A stretch of DNA of 64,000 nt from the NCBI RefSeq assembly GCF_965219885.1, contig NZ_CBDCOT010000008.1, forward strand, positions 62,001 through 126,000, written 5' to 3'. This document shows, one piece after another, positions 1-8,742 of this stretch; position 1 is the first letter of the stretch, and each line of letters begins with the position of its first letter. The position numbers and the translations under genes were made by a program. The notes beneath the pieces were generated by a model. That model saw only the letters and a program-made list of their open reading frames with translations. It was not told where the DNA came from and made no database searches. The stretch comes from Curvivirga sp965219885 (lineage in GTDB: Bacteria; Pseudomonadota; Alphaproteobacteria; UBA8366; Aestuariispiraceae).

Positions 1-627
1 AACACCGTATTTGCCACTGGATACCTGACCTAAAGCTGCTTGATCAAGGCTAGATTCGCGTAAGCGATCTTCCATATTTTTAGTGAAATTATCAATTTGG
101 TCTTTTGAAAGATTAAGATTTGTCGCCAATCCATCTACATCACCGACAGACACGAAGGTCATATCCAAATCTTCTTCTGAATGTTTCAAGATGTCATTTA
201 CACTGTTTGCGAAGCCCTTTGCAGAATTCATAGGATTGGATTCGGCTGATAAGCTCGCGTCATATTGAAAACGTAAACGATATTCTGTTGTATCGGAGAT
301 ACTACCATCAGGGTCAACGGGTTCTCCCATCATTTGGAAGCCTTTAACCAGACGTTTTGCACCGAATACAAAGGCGGGTTGTAAATCCATATGGAAGCCA
401 CTTACAGCATTCACAATAATATCCGAAGCTAACATTTGTGAAGGTGGAGCAAGAATATCTGCAATGTTCTTTTCTGCTAAATCCTGTGGTTTCTGATCAA
501 GCCAAGTTAAAGCATTTTTATTGCCTCGCAGAATATTTCCTACCTCGTCTACCACCAACATAAAGCGCTCTTCAGGGTTATCCTGAACTGCATCTATTTT
601 ACCATCAGCACGTAGAACAGTGACCAT
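1..627 (-). CDS. PAS-like signalling protein, 5' part only
   Basis: A reading frame of 209 codons runs from ATG at 627 to the left edge without a stop, so the protein is truncated by the window. A GGGGA ribosome site lies about 7 bases before the ATG. Residues about 20-120 read like a PAS sensor fold (LVVDEVGNILRGN, then WLDQKP). Residues about 150-209 (FVSVGDVDGLA, later GQVSSGKYGV) resemble the degenerate GGDEF-like stretch that precedes EAL domains in some alphaproteobacterial cyclic-di-GMP proteins. That last reading is inference from memory, and the output domain lies outside the window. It is transcribed divergently from the mltB-like gene. It could equally be another PAS sensor. Confidence 0.55.
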   Translation of the reverse strand, partial: MVTVLRADGKIDAVQDNPEERFMLVVDEVGNILRGNKNALTWLDQKPQDLAEKNIADILAPPSQMLASDIIVNAVSGFHMDLQPAFVFGAKRLVKGFQMMGEPVDPDGSISDTTEYRLRFQYDASLSAESNPMNSAKGFANSVNDILKHSEEDLDMTFVSVGDVDGLATNLNLSKDQIDNFTKNMEDRLRESSLDQAALGQVSSGKYGV

Positions 628-918
628 TTAAATTCCCCAACCTTAAACGATTTGGCATAAATAAACTCAAGTTATTTGAATGTATTATAAATATGTCTGT
701 ATCACATAATTATAGAATAATGTTGATGTCCTTGTTCAGCATCAATTTCAACAACTTACATTTAGTATGATTTTAATCAGTCCTATATGCAAGAGGAATG
801 GAGATAGTATTTTGCGATTGCGGTGATTTGCAATTGATGAATAAGCTGCGAATACTTGTCCAATGAAACCGAATCGCGATAGCGGAATTATGTAATTATT
901 TTTGACAGGTATATATCA

Positions 919-2175
919 ATGATCAGGATGAAATCTTTTCTGAAATCCACAATCCTTCCTGTAACGGCAGTGATTGCGATGTCTTTTGCAAATATTCCAG
1001 TAAATGCTCAAGATACCAATGTGAATACAGAGCTTAACAATCCTATAGCGCCAGTTGATTGGTTAAATACCTTTAAACAAACTGCTCTCAAAGAAGGAAT
1101 CTCTGAAAGTACTTTTGATACAGTTTTTGCAGACTGGCAACCAGTAGAAAAAGTTTTGTATTACGACCGACGTCAACCAGAATTTTCTCGTACATTTTGG
1201 GGATATATTGAACGTTCGATTTCGAAAGAACGAATTGAACGTGGTCGCCGCTTGTTAAAAGAGCATAAGATACTTTTAAATGAGGTGTATCAAAAATTCG
1301 GTGTGCAACCCCGTTTTCTTGTTGCGTTTTGGGGATTAGAAACCAACTTCGGCGATTATACAGGTGGTTTTCCCGTGGTCGATGCACTTGCGACATTGGC
1401 ACATGATCCTCGACGTAGCGAATTTTTTACGAATGAACTTCTCTTAGCTTTAAAAATCCTTGATCAAGGTCATATTGCGCATGAAAGGATGCTTGGTTCT
1501 TGGGCTGGGGCAATGGGACAAACACAGTTTATGCCTTCAACGTTCACAGGATATGCATTTGATGGTGATAATGATGGGAAAAAGGATCTATGGGGTAGTT
1601 TGACCGATGTAATGTATTCCTCATCCAACTATCTTTCTCAGATTGGTTGGAATAAGGAGCAAACTTGGGGAAGAGAAGTAATACTTCCAGATGGTTTTAA
1701 TTACGAATTAGCTGATTTAAATATTCAGAAAGATCTATCTGAATGGCAAAAATTAGGCGTTAGACGTGCAAATGGTGCAGATTTGCCTAAAGTCGTAATT
1801 GATGCGTCAATTGTGTTGCCAGCAGGTCATAAAGGCCCTGCCTTCGTAGTGTATAATAATTTTCGCAAGATCATGGTATGGAATCGATCTATTCTTTATG
1901 CCATTGCTGTAGGACATTTAGCGGATCAACTACAAGGTAAAGGCGATTTAGTCGCCAAAAAGCCTGCAAATGATAAACCGTTACACCGTGATGAGGCCAT
2001 TGCATTACAGGCCGCATTGAATACTCTTGGGTTCAATGCTGGAAACCCCGACGGAATATTAGGATCAAAAACACGGGCCGCTGTTAAAGCATTTCAGATT
2101 AAGCACGGTCTTCCAGCTGACGGATATCCAGAAGCTTCACTGGTAACACGTATCATTACTGAGGCTAACGGGTAA
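919..2175 (+). CDS. Lytic murein transglycosylase, MltB family, with peptidoglycan-binding domain
   Basis: A periplasmic enzyme that cleaves the glycan backbone of peptidoglycan non-hydrolytically. The 418-residue protein has an N-terminal signal peptide (about 1-30, ending VNAQ). The SLT_2/MltB-type catalytic domain spans about 40-340: FWGLETNFGDYTG carries the expected catalytic Glu, and GAMGQTQFMPSTF is the family signature. A C-terminal PG_binding_1 domain covers about 350-415 (ALNTLGFNAGNPDGILGSKT). There is no lipobox, so it is soluble rather than a lipoprotein as in E. coli MltB. It is the first gene of a cell-wall group, 25 bases before rlpA. ATG at 919 is chosen because AGG lies 8 bases upstream; ATG at 928 is an alternative. 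Confidence 0.93.
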   Translation: MIRMKSFLKSTILPVTAVIAMSFANIPVNAQDTNVNTELNNPIAPVDWLNTFKQTALKEGISESTFDTVFADWQPVEKVLYYDRRQPEFSRTFWGYIERSISKERIERGRRLLKEHKILLNEVYQKFGVQPRFLVAFWGLETNFGDYTGGFPVVDALATLAHDPRRSEFFTNELLLALKILDQGHIAHERMLGSWAGAMGQTQFMPSTFTGYAFDGDNDGKKDLWGSLTDVMYSSSNYLSQIGWNKEQTWGREVILPDGFNYELADLNIQKDLSEWQKLGVRRANGADLPKVVIDASIVLPAGHKGPAFVVYNNFRKIMVWNRSILYAIAVGHLADQLQGKGDLVAKKPANDKPLHRDEAIALQAALNTLGFNAGNPDGILGSKTRAAVKAFQIKHGLPADGYPEASLVTRIITEANG

Positions 2176-2200
2176 CAACTGGAAGTTCGGGATAAAGAAA

Positions 2201-3241
2201 ATGGGTTTGAGAATAAGTATGAAATTAAGAAACGGCATAGTTTTGATTCTATCAATGCTCATGTTTACGGCTTGCAGTGAAATTCAATTCTTGTCTCAAG
2301 CCTCAAAAACTATCAGCAATAATGATACAAGTGGTGGAGGGCCTGTTTTAGGTGGCCCAGAACATGGTACTAACGGCACGCATTACAAAGTAGGAAATGC
2401 TTATAAAATCAAAGGGAACTGGTATTATCCTAAAGAAGATTATACCTATTCTGAACAAGGCGTAGCTTCTTGGTATGGACCAAATTTTCATAATAAAAAG
2501 ACAGCAAACGGGGCTATCTTTGATATGAATAAAGTTTCTGCTGCACATAAAACATTACCTCTTCCTTCTGTTGTGCGTGTGACAAATTTGGAAAATGGAC
2601 GTTCCTTAAAAGTAAAAGTAAATGATCGCGGTCCATATGCACATGATCGCATCATTGATATGTCGAAACGCGCGGCTCAATTACTGGGTTTCGAAAAACA
2701 GGGAACTGCATTGGTTAAGGTAGAAATTCTAGAAGCTGAAAGCCGTCTTTTAGCATCCTACATGCGTGGTGATGTTGAGGGAGGGGAGGCGCCACCGGCC
2801 CCAGTTGCTGCACCGACAGTTGCCATCGCAACAGAAACATTAATCGAAGAGAATGGTGTTGAAATATCGGTTCCAGCTGCATCTGATAGTGAAGTTTCTG
2901 TTGCTGCAGTTAGCGGAGTATCGGTACCAGCGACTGTCGAAACAAAGATACTTGAAGCCCCACAAAATGAGGCAAAAGTAGAAAATGTTGTAGTTGGATT
3001 TATTCCTGGGATTTATGTCCAGGCTGGTGCATTTTCTCAATATGCAAATGCGGTTAAAACTCAGGCACGCCTTTCATCGGTTGGTGATGTTGTTATTCAA
3101 CAAATAAATAAAGCTGAAAACCCTCTATTTCGCGTGCGCGTCGGACCGATAGAAAACGTTGCACAAGCCGATAACATACAGAAAGCGATCGTGGAAGCTG
3201 GTTATCCAGATGCACGTATTGTCGTGGAAGCAAAGAATTAA
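2201..3241 (+). CDS. rlpA: RlpA: septal ring lytic transglycosylase lipoprotein (DPBB + SPOR)
   Basis: An outer-membrane lipoprotein that cleaves denuded glycan strands at the division septum and helps daughter cells separate. A lipoprotein signal ends in FTAC with the lipidated Cys at residue 25. The double-psi beta-barrel domain runs about 86-175 (GVASWYGPNFHNKKTANG, then KVKVNDRGPY and RIIDMSKRAA), matching RlpA catalytic motifs. A low-complexity Pro/Ala/Val linker (about 190-265) leads to a C-terminal SPOR domain (about 269-346, YVQAGAFSQYANA) that binds denuded peptidoglycan. It sits between an MltB-type gene and a D,D-carboxypeptidase, so the three form a wall-remodelling group. The start could also be the Met at residue 7, which still leaves a complete lipoprotein signal. 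Confidence 0.93.
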   Translation: MGLRISMKLRNGIVLILSMLMFTACSEIQFLSQASKTISNNDTSGGGPVLGGPEHGTNGTHYKVGNAYKIKGNWYYPKEDYTYSEQGVASWYGPNFHNKKTANGAIFDMNKVSAAHKTLPLPSVVRVTNLENGRSLKVKVNDRGPYAHDRIIDMSKRAAQLLGFEKQGTALVKVEILEAESRLLASYMRGDVEGGEAPPAPVAAPTVAIATETLIEENGVEISVPAASDSEVSVAAVSGVSVPATVETKILEAPQNEAKVENVVVGFIPGIYVQAGAFSQYANAVKTQARLSSVGDVVIQQINKAENPLFRVRVGPIENVAQADNIQKAIVEAGYPDARIVVEAKN

Positions 3242-3285
3242 TATTTGATCAATCTAGAATGGATAATTATACCCGTTCCGGATAG

Positions 3286-3303
3286 ATGCCTTAATTTAGG
3301 CAT
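3286..3303. promoter_or_regulatory. 18-bp palindrome upstream of dacA
   Basis: Arms ATGCCT and AGGCAT are perfect and enclose TAATTT, between the rlpA stop and the dacA ATG. No T-run follows, so it looks more like a protein-binding site than an intrinsic terminator. No regulator can be assigned. Confidence 0.3.
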
Positions 3304-3350
3304 AAACATTTAATAGTGACGTAGAAAACGTAAACGATCTAAAGGCAATC

Positions 3351-4508
3351 ATGATCATGAAGCTAACCTTCAAACAATCTTTTTCATTTGTTGCACTAGT
3401 ATTTAGCACCATTTTGCTAAGCAATCTTGTACGCGCCCAGGATTTGGAAACTACAGCAAAGCAAGTTTTCTTATATGATATGGAGACAAGTACCATACTT
3501 TTTGAAAAAGATGCAGATACGCGTATGTATCCTGCCTCTATGACAAAAATGATGACCGCATATATGCTGCTTGAGCAAGTGAAAAATGGTGCGTTATCTC
3601 TGGAAGATACTTTTCCTGTAAGCCGTAAAGCATGGAAAAAGGGTGGCTCCAAGATGTTTGTTGAAGTCGGTAAACGTGTGAAAATTGAAGATCTATTACG
3701 TGGAATTATTATTCAGTCAGGTAATGATGCAACAATTGTTGTAGCCGAAGGTTTAGCGGGAAGTGAAGAAGCTTTTGCTCGCTCCATGACAGATAAAGCA
3801 CACGAACTTGGTATGACGAATACTCAGTTTAAAAATGCGTCAGGTTGGCCTGACCCTGAACATTATACTACTGCCCGTGACCTTGCTATTCTTGCTGAAG
3901 CAACTATTCGAAATATGCAAGAATATTATCATATTTATTCCGAGGAATATTTTACATTTAGTGGTATTAAACAGCGTAACCGTAATCCATTGATTAGAAA
4001 TGGTTTTAATGGTGCTGATGGACTTAAAACTGGACATACAGAGGCATCAGGCTATGGTCTCACAGCATCCGCAATTCGGGATGGTCGTCGTCTGATACTT
4101 GTTGCAAACGGTATGTTATCTTCAAATGAGCGTAGCGTTGAGGCGGAACGTATTATGACTTGGGGATTTCGTGAGTGGAAACATTATGAATTATTCTCAG
4201 CAAATGAGACCGTTACAAAGTTACCGGTTTGGTTAGGTGTCAAAGGGGAAGTTCCGATTATTATCGAAGAAGAGGTCGGTATAACTTTACGTCGGAAAAA
4301 CCGGGATGATTTACGTGTGAACTTGCGTTATACGGAGCCGGTAAAAGCGCCGATCGTTGAAGGTACTCAATTGGGTAGCATATATATTACAGCGCCAGAT
4401 ATTGAACCTGTAGAACTTCCTTTGATTGCAGCTGAAACAGTTGAGCAATTAGGTGCATTTGGTCGCTTATCTTCTGCGTTTAGCTATTTGCTTTGGGGCG
4501 AAAATTAA
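3351..4508 (+). CDS. dacA: D-alanyl-D-alanine carboxypeptidase (PBP5/6 type, peptidase S11)
   Basis: Removes the terminal D-Ala of peptidoglycan pentapeptides in the periplasm and so limits cross-linking. The 385-residue protein has a signal peptide (about 1-29, LSNLVRAQ). All three active-site motifs are present: S63-M-T-K66, S123-G-N125 and K226-T-G228. A C-terminal beta-rich domain of the PBP5 type covers about 285-365. The ATG at 3351 has AAAGG five bases upstream, which favours it over ATG at 3357. The tmk ATG lies 19 bases after the stop, so the two are probably cotranscribed, the usual alphaproteobacterial arrangement. The symbol dacA is used for the family; dacC or dacF are equally used names. 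Confidence 0.94.
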   Translation: MIMKLTFKQSFSFVALVFSTILLSNLVRAQDLETTAKQVFLYDMETSTILFEKDADTRMYPASMTKMMTAYMLLEQVKNGALSLEDTFPVSRKAWKKGGSKMFVEVGKRVKIEDLLRGIIIQSGNDATIVVAEGLAGSEEAFARSMTDKAHELGMTNTQFKNASGWPDPEHYTTARDLAILAEATIRNMQEYYHIYSEEYFTFSGIKQRNRNPLIRNGFNGADGLKTGHTEASGYGLTASAIRDGRRLILVANGMLSSNERSVEAERIMTWGFREWKHYELFSANETVTKLPVWLGVKGEVPIIIEEEVGITLRRKNRDDLRVNLRYTEPVKAPIVEGTQLGSIYITAPDIEPVELPLIAAETVEQLGAFGRLSSAFSYLLWGEN

Positions 4509-4527
4509 GTCGAATGGAAATTTGAAT

Positions 4528-5172
4528 ATGTCTATCAAACCCGGTCGATTTATTAGTTTTGAAGGTGGCGAGGGAAGCGGTAAGTCTACCCAGATTAAAA
4601 AAATTGCCGCAATGCTAGCAAGAAATGGTATTGAAGTCATTCTCAGTCGTGAACCTGGCGGATCTAAAGGTGGCGAGGAAATTCGCGAGCTGCTTGTCAC
4701 AGGGGATGCTGGCCGTTGGGATGGCGTAACGGAATTACTGTTGCTTTATGCTGCGCGTAATGATCATGTTGAGAAAATCATTAAACCTTCTATCGCTGAA
4801 GGAAAATGGGTATTATGTGATCGTTTTGCCGATTCAACGATGGCTTATCAAGGATATGGCCATGAACTAGGGCGAGAACGTGTTGAGCAAGTTCATAAAG
4901 CGGCCTTAGGTGATTTTAATCCAGATTTGACAATTATTATCGATATCCCTGTTGAAGTAGGGCTTAAACGTGCATTGGCACGACGTGATGGTGAAGATCG
5001 CTATGAAAATATGGATATTTCTTTTCATCAACGTATGCGTGATGGATATCTAGATATCGCAAATCATGCAACTAATCGTGTTAAAGTGATTGATGGTAAT
5101 GGCGAAATTGACGAAGTGAGCAAAAGACTTGAACAACAATTACTAACTACTTTTCCTGAATTAGAGATTTAG
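4528..5172 (+). CDS. tmk: Thymidylate kinase
   Basis: Phosphorylates dTMP to dTDP using ATP, for DNA synthesis. A P-loop lies at residues 11-21 (FEGGEGSGKST). The DR[FY] motif (CDRFADSTMAYQGYG) and the REPGG motif that contacts dTMP are present. The frame is open from 4453, but that extension lies inside dacA. The ATG at 4528 gives the normal N-terminus (MSIKPGRFISFEGG), a typical 214 residues, and a GGAAA site about 7 bases upstream. The holB gene begins 5 bases after the stop, so the pair is translationally close. Confidence 0.96.
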   Translation: MSIKPGRFISFEGGEGSGKSTQIKKIAAMLARNGIEVILSREPGGSKGGEEIRELLVTGDAGRWDGVTELLLLYAARNDHVEKIIKPSIAEGKWVLCDRFADSTMAYQGYGHELGRERVEQVHKAALGDFNPDLTIIIDIPVEVGLKRALARRDGEDRYENMDISFHQRMRDGYLDIANHATNRVKVIDGNGEIDEVSKRLEQQLLTTFPELEI

Positions 5173-5177
5173 GCAAG

Positions 5178-6302
5178 ATGATGTTTGATGAATCTGAAAT
5201 CGCTGATGAAGCAAATACCGCTCTACTATCACCTCGAGATTCCTTATCTGTTAAAGGTCATGAGGCGAACGAGCAGCTTCTGTTAGATGCTTGGAATTCA
5301 GGAAAATTACATCATGCTTGGTTATTTACAGGTCCCAAAGGCATTGGAAAGGCGAGTTTAGGGTATCAGTTTGCGCGCTTTATTCTTGCTGGAGGTGGAG
5401 AAGGAGGCGGATTATTTGGCGATCAACCAAATAGTTTAAAAGTTTCAGCAGAACATCCAGTCTATCGACGTATGACGTCTGGTGGTCATAGTGATTTTCA
5501 GATTCTTGAAAAAGGTATGATGAATCCTGATACAAAACGTGTAGCAGAAAACGATATTCCAGTTGCAATTGCACGAAAAGCTATTGAATTTATTAGATTA
5601 ACACCCGCAGAATCTGATTGGCGAGTGATCCTTGTAGATGCGGCCGATGATTTAAATCGAAATGCTGCAAATGCTCTATTAAAGGTACTTGAAGAACCAC
5701 CTGCAAGGGCAATATTTATTCTGATTTCCCATGCTCCTGGCCGCTTATTGCCAACAATTAAATCCCGTTGCAGAAAATTAACCTTTAAGTCCATACCAGA
5801 TGAGAGTGTGTCTGAGTTATTATTATCGCAATATCCAGAACTTGGAAATGATGATGCGCATGCACTTGCACGACTTTCTGAAGGAAGTGTCGGTAAGGCG
5901 ATGGAATTGCAAGAAAATGGCGGATTGGATTTGTTTAAGATGGTTGTCTCTTTGCTTTCCCATCCTCAAGATTTATCCTTAACCAAATTGCATTCTTTAG
6001 CAGATACACTTTCACGGAAAGACGCAAAAGAAAATTACATAGTTTTCAGAAATCTCATTGATTGGTGGTTTAAACGCCTTTTGAAAATTTTGGCAGGTGA
6101 TCACATGCCTAAACCAATCTTTGCGGAGGAGTATATGGCGATTGAAGCCTGTAAAGCTTTGATGCCACTGGGTAAATGGTTAGAAGCTGCAGATTTGGTT
6201 AATGAAAGATTATGGCAAACCGAAGCACCAAGTAACTTAGATAGACGCCAAGTTGTCATTGATGCATTTTTAACGCTAGAAACTTTGGCTCAAGGGCGCT
6301 AA
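5178..6302 (+). CDS. holB: DNA polymerase III subunit delta'
   Basis: A subunit of the clamp-loader complex that opens the beta sliding clamp on primed DNA. The 374-residue AAA+ protein has a P-loop-like segment (FTGPKGIGKAS, about residues 50-60), the strongly conserved NAANALLKVLEEPP motif (about 158-171) and the SRC sensor motif (TIKSRCRKLTF, about 193-203). The stretch HPVYRRMTSGGHSDF replaces the zinc-binding cysteines seen in many gamma/delta' proteins; this variant is usual in alphaproteobacterial HolB. Two ATGs (5178 and 5181) are adjacent and cannot be told apart. It lies between tmk and metG, the standard order in this class. Confidence 0.95.
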   Translation: MMFDESEIADEANTALLSPRDSLSVKGHEANEQLLLDAWNSGKLHHAWLFTGPKGIGKASLGYQFARFILAGGGEGGGLFGDQPNSLKVSAEHPVYRRMTSGGHSDFQILEKGMMNPDTKRVAENDIPVAIARKAIEFIRLTPAESDWRVILVDAADDLNRNAANALLKVLEEPPARAIFILISHAPGRLLPTIKSRCRKLTFKSIPDESVSELLLSQYPELGNDDAHALARLSEGSVGKAMELQENGGLDLFKMVVSLLSHPQDLSLTKLHSLADTLSRKDAKENYIVFRNLIDWWFKRLLKILAGDHMPKPIFAEEYMAIEACKALMPLGKWLEAADLVNERLWQTEAPSNLDRRQVVIDAFLTLETLAQGR

Positions 6303-6310
6303 AAGACCTG

Positions 6311-6328
6311 TTGAGAAATCTCAATTTT
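6311..6328 (+). terminator. Weak hairpin plus T-run between holB and metG
   Basis: TTGAGA and TCTCAA arms flank AA and are followed by TTTT. Steric limits leave about a 5-bp AT-rich stem. It could attenuate read-through from holB, but it is too weak to be sure of. Confidence 0.25.
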
Positions 6329-6359
6329 CAATAATTTAACAATAAAGGACAAGACTATC

Positions 6360-7910
6360 ATGTCTGCCGGTCAGAATTTTTATATCACCACACCGATTTA
6401 TTACGTGAATGACAAACCACATATTGGTCATGCTTATACCTCTTTAGCATGTGATGTTATGGCACGTTTTAAACGAATGGATGGTTATAACGTACATTTC
6501 CTGACAGGCACTGACGAACATGGTCAGAAAGTTGAACAATCAGCGGAAAAAGCGGGTATTGATCCTCAAAAATTTACAGACAATGTAAGCCAGAATTTCC
6601 GTGATCTTGCAAAGGCGATGAATTTCTCAAATGACGATTTCATTCGCACAACCGAAGAGCGTCATAAAGAAGCTTGCCAGGCAATTTGGAATAAACTTGT
6701 CGAAACTGGTGATATTTATCTTGGCGCATATGCTGGCTGGTACGCAATTCGCGATGAAGCTTTCTATACAGAAACGGAACTTGTTGATGGCCCAGATGGG
6801 AAAAAGATTGCTCCGACAGGTGCAGAAGTGGAATGGGTGGAAGAACCTAGCTATTTCTTCAAACTGTCTGCTTGGGAAGATAAGTTGCTTGAGCTTTATG
6901 AAAGCAATCCTGATTTTATTGCACCTAAAAGTCGTCGAAATGAGGTTTTAAGCTTTGTTAAAGGCGGCTTAAAGGATTTATCTGTTTCCCGTACGACATT
7001 TAGCTGGGGTGTTCCTGTACCTAACGACGATGATCATATCATGTATGTTTGGTTGGATGCGTTGACAAACTATCTAACAGCTGCAGGTTATCCAGACACT
7101 GAAAAGAAAAGCTTTAAAGACTTCTGGCCTGCTTCTTTGCATATGGTTGGTAAAGATATCTTGCGTTTCCATGCAGTCTATTGGCCTGCTTTCTTGATGG
7201 CGGCTGAAATCCCATTGCCAGAACGTGTATTTGCCCATGGTTGGTGGACAAATGAAGGCCAGAAGATTTCCAAATCCCTTGGTAATGTGATTGATCCACT
7301 TGATTTGATTGAGAAATATGGTTTGGATCAAACACGTTATTTCTTGATGCGTGAAGTACCATTTGGAAATGATGGGGACTTCGCTCATGATGCAATGGTT
7401 GGTCGTATGAATACTGATCTTGCCAATGATATTGGAAATCTTTGCCAACGTGTGATGAGTATGATCTTTAAAAACTGTGGCGCTCAATTCCCTGAATTTG
7501 GGGACTTCACGGATGATGATAAGGCGTTGATGACTATGGCTGATAATACATTGGTGAAAGTACGTGATCTGATTGATCAACAGTCCTTCCATAAAGCTTT
7601 AGAAGCAATTTGGGCAGTTGTCGGTGAAGCAAACCGCTATGTAGATGCTCAAGCGCCTTGGGCTCTGCGTAAGACAGATTTTGATCGCATGAAAACAGTT
7701 CTATATGTATTGGCAGACACAATTCGTAAACTTGGTTTGTTAGTACGTCCATTCATGCCAGAATCAGCGGATAAGATGTTGGATTTACTACAAGTTTCCG
7801 CAGATAATCGTGATTTCTCTGCATATGGAGAAACGTTGAAATCTGGTGTTGCTATTGAAAAGCCTGTTGGTATTTTTCCGCGTTTTGTGGAAGAAGAAGC
7901 TGACGTATAA
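6360..7910 (+). CDS. metG: Methionyl-tRNA synthetase
   Basis: A class I aminoacyl-tRNA synthetase that charges tRNA-Met. The HIGH signature is at residues 21-24 (PHIGHAY) and the KMSKS-loop equivalent is KISKS near residue 302 (EGQKISKSLGNVIDP). At 516 residues it is the short form, without the C-terminal EMAP-II-like dimerization domain found in E. coli MetG. The region around residues 125-165, where other MetG proteins carry zinc knuckles, has no paired cysteines (YAGWYAIRDEAFYTETEL), as in the zinc-free MetG group. It lies 57 bases after holB and 22 bases before tatD. Confidence 0.97.
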   Translation: MSAGQNFYITTPIYYVNDKPHIGHAYTSLACDVMARFKRMDGYNVHFLTGTDEHGQKVEQSAEKAGIDPQKFTDNVSQNFRDLAKAMNFSNDDFIRTTEERHKEACQAIWNKLVETGDIYLGAYAGWYAIRDEAFYTETELVDGPDGKKIAPTGAEVEWVEEPSYFFKLSAWEDKLLELYESNPDFIAPKSRRNEVLSFVKGGLKDLSVSRTTFSWGVPVPNDDDHIMYVWLDALTNYLTAAGYPDTEKKSFKDFWPASLHMVGKDILRFHAVYWPAFLMAAEIPLPERVFAHGWWTNEGQKISKSLGNVIDPLDLIEKYGLDQTRYFLMREVPFGNDGDFAHDAMVGRMNTDLANDIGNLCQRVMSMIFKNCGAQFPEFGDFTDDDKALMTMADNTLVKVRDLIDQQSFHKALEAIWAVVGEANRYVDAQAPWALRKTDFDRMKTVLYVLADTIRKLGLLVRPFMPESADKMLDLLQVSADNRDFSAYGETLKSGVAIEKPVGIFPRFVEEEADV

Positions 7911-7932
7911 AAATAGTAGGATCGAATATAAA

Positions 7933-8742
7933 ATGACGAAGCCAATGCTGGTTGATAGCCATTGCCATCTGGATTATTTGGAACGTGAAGGTGATAACCT
8001 TGATGAGGTCGTGGCGCGTGCCAATGAAGCTGGCGTTGGTTGTATGGTCACGATTTCTACCAAACTTAGTAACTTTCCGAAAGTTCGTGAAATTGCTGAG
8101 CGCTATGATTGTGTTTATTGTAGTGTTGGTGTGCATCCTCATGAAGCGGAAGAAGAGGGGGCAGATGCAACCACTGAAAAGTTGATTGAGCTCGCTCAAC
8201 ATCCCAAAGTCGTTGCGATCGGCGAAACAGGTTTGGACTATTTTTATGAACATAGCCCAAGGCAGGAACAACAAGATAGCTTTCGTGCGCATATAGCAGC
8301 GAGCCGTGAAACTGGTTTACCTTTGATTGTTCATACCCGTGATGCAGATGAAGATACGGTGAATATCCTAACTGAAGAGATGGAGAAGGGGGCTTATCCC
8401 GGGCTTATTCATTGCTTTAGTTCTTCTCAGCAACTTGCTGAAAAGTCAGTAGAATTGGGTCTTTCTATTTCTTTATCTGGTATTGTTACCTTTAAGTCTG
8501 CTAAGGAAATTCGTACATCAGTTGATTCCTTGTCAGTTGATAGTTTACTTGTGGAAACAGATGCGCCATTTTTGGCGCCTGTGCCGTTACGTGGTAAAAG
8601 AAATGAGCCTTCATTTGTAACGCATACCGCAAGGAATGTAGCCGAAATTAAATTGATTTCTGAGGAAGAGCTTGCTGAAAGAACAACCAATAACTTCTTC
8701 AATTTATTTACTAAAATAGATCGTAACAAGTTTGTAAGTTGA
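7933..8742 (+). CDS. TatD family metal-dependent hydrolase/DNase
   Basis: An amidohydrolase-fold TatD/YcfH protein; characterised members are 3'-5' exonucleases acting in DNA repair and quality control. Metal ligands are visible in DSHCHLDYL near the N-terminus, GETGLDYFYEHSP (about residue 97), PLIVHTRDA and LIHCFSS, and SLLVETDAPFLAP near residue 205. The frame is open from 7846 inside metG, but the ATG at 7933 gives the normal TatD N-terminus and 269 residues. The stop codon TGA shares a base with the next ATG (TGATG), so translation is probably coupled to the MBL gene. Confidence 0.92.
   Translation: MTKPMLVDSHCHLDYLEREGDNLDEVVARANEAGVGCMVTISTKLSNFPKVREIAERYDCVYCSVGVHPHEAEEEGADATTEKLIELAQHPKVVAIGETGLDYFYEHSPRQEQQDSFRAHIAASRETGLPLIVHTRDADEDTVNILTEEMEKGAYPGLIHCFSSSQQLAEKSVELGLSISLSGIVTFKSAKEIRTSVDSLSVDSLLVETDAPFLAPVPLRGKRNEPSFVTHTARNVAEIKLISEEELAERTTNNFFNLFTKIDRNKFVS

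Noticed and set aside
1088..1402. A 104-codon minus-strand frame
   Set aside because: It is antisense to the catalytic domain of the MltB-like gene and has no ribosome site or family features.
7074..7592. A 172-codon frame on the minus strand
   Set aside because: It lies wholly inside metG in antisense, with Ile/His-rich composition typical of a shadow frame.
7846..7932. N-terminal extension of TatD
   Set aside because: It overlaps the metG 3' end and precedes the normal TatD start at 7933.
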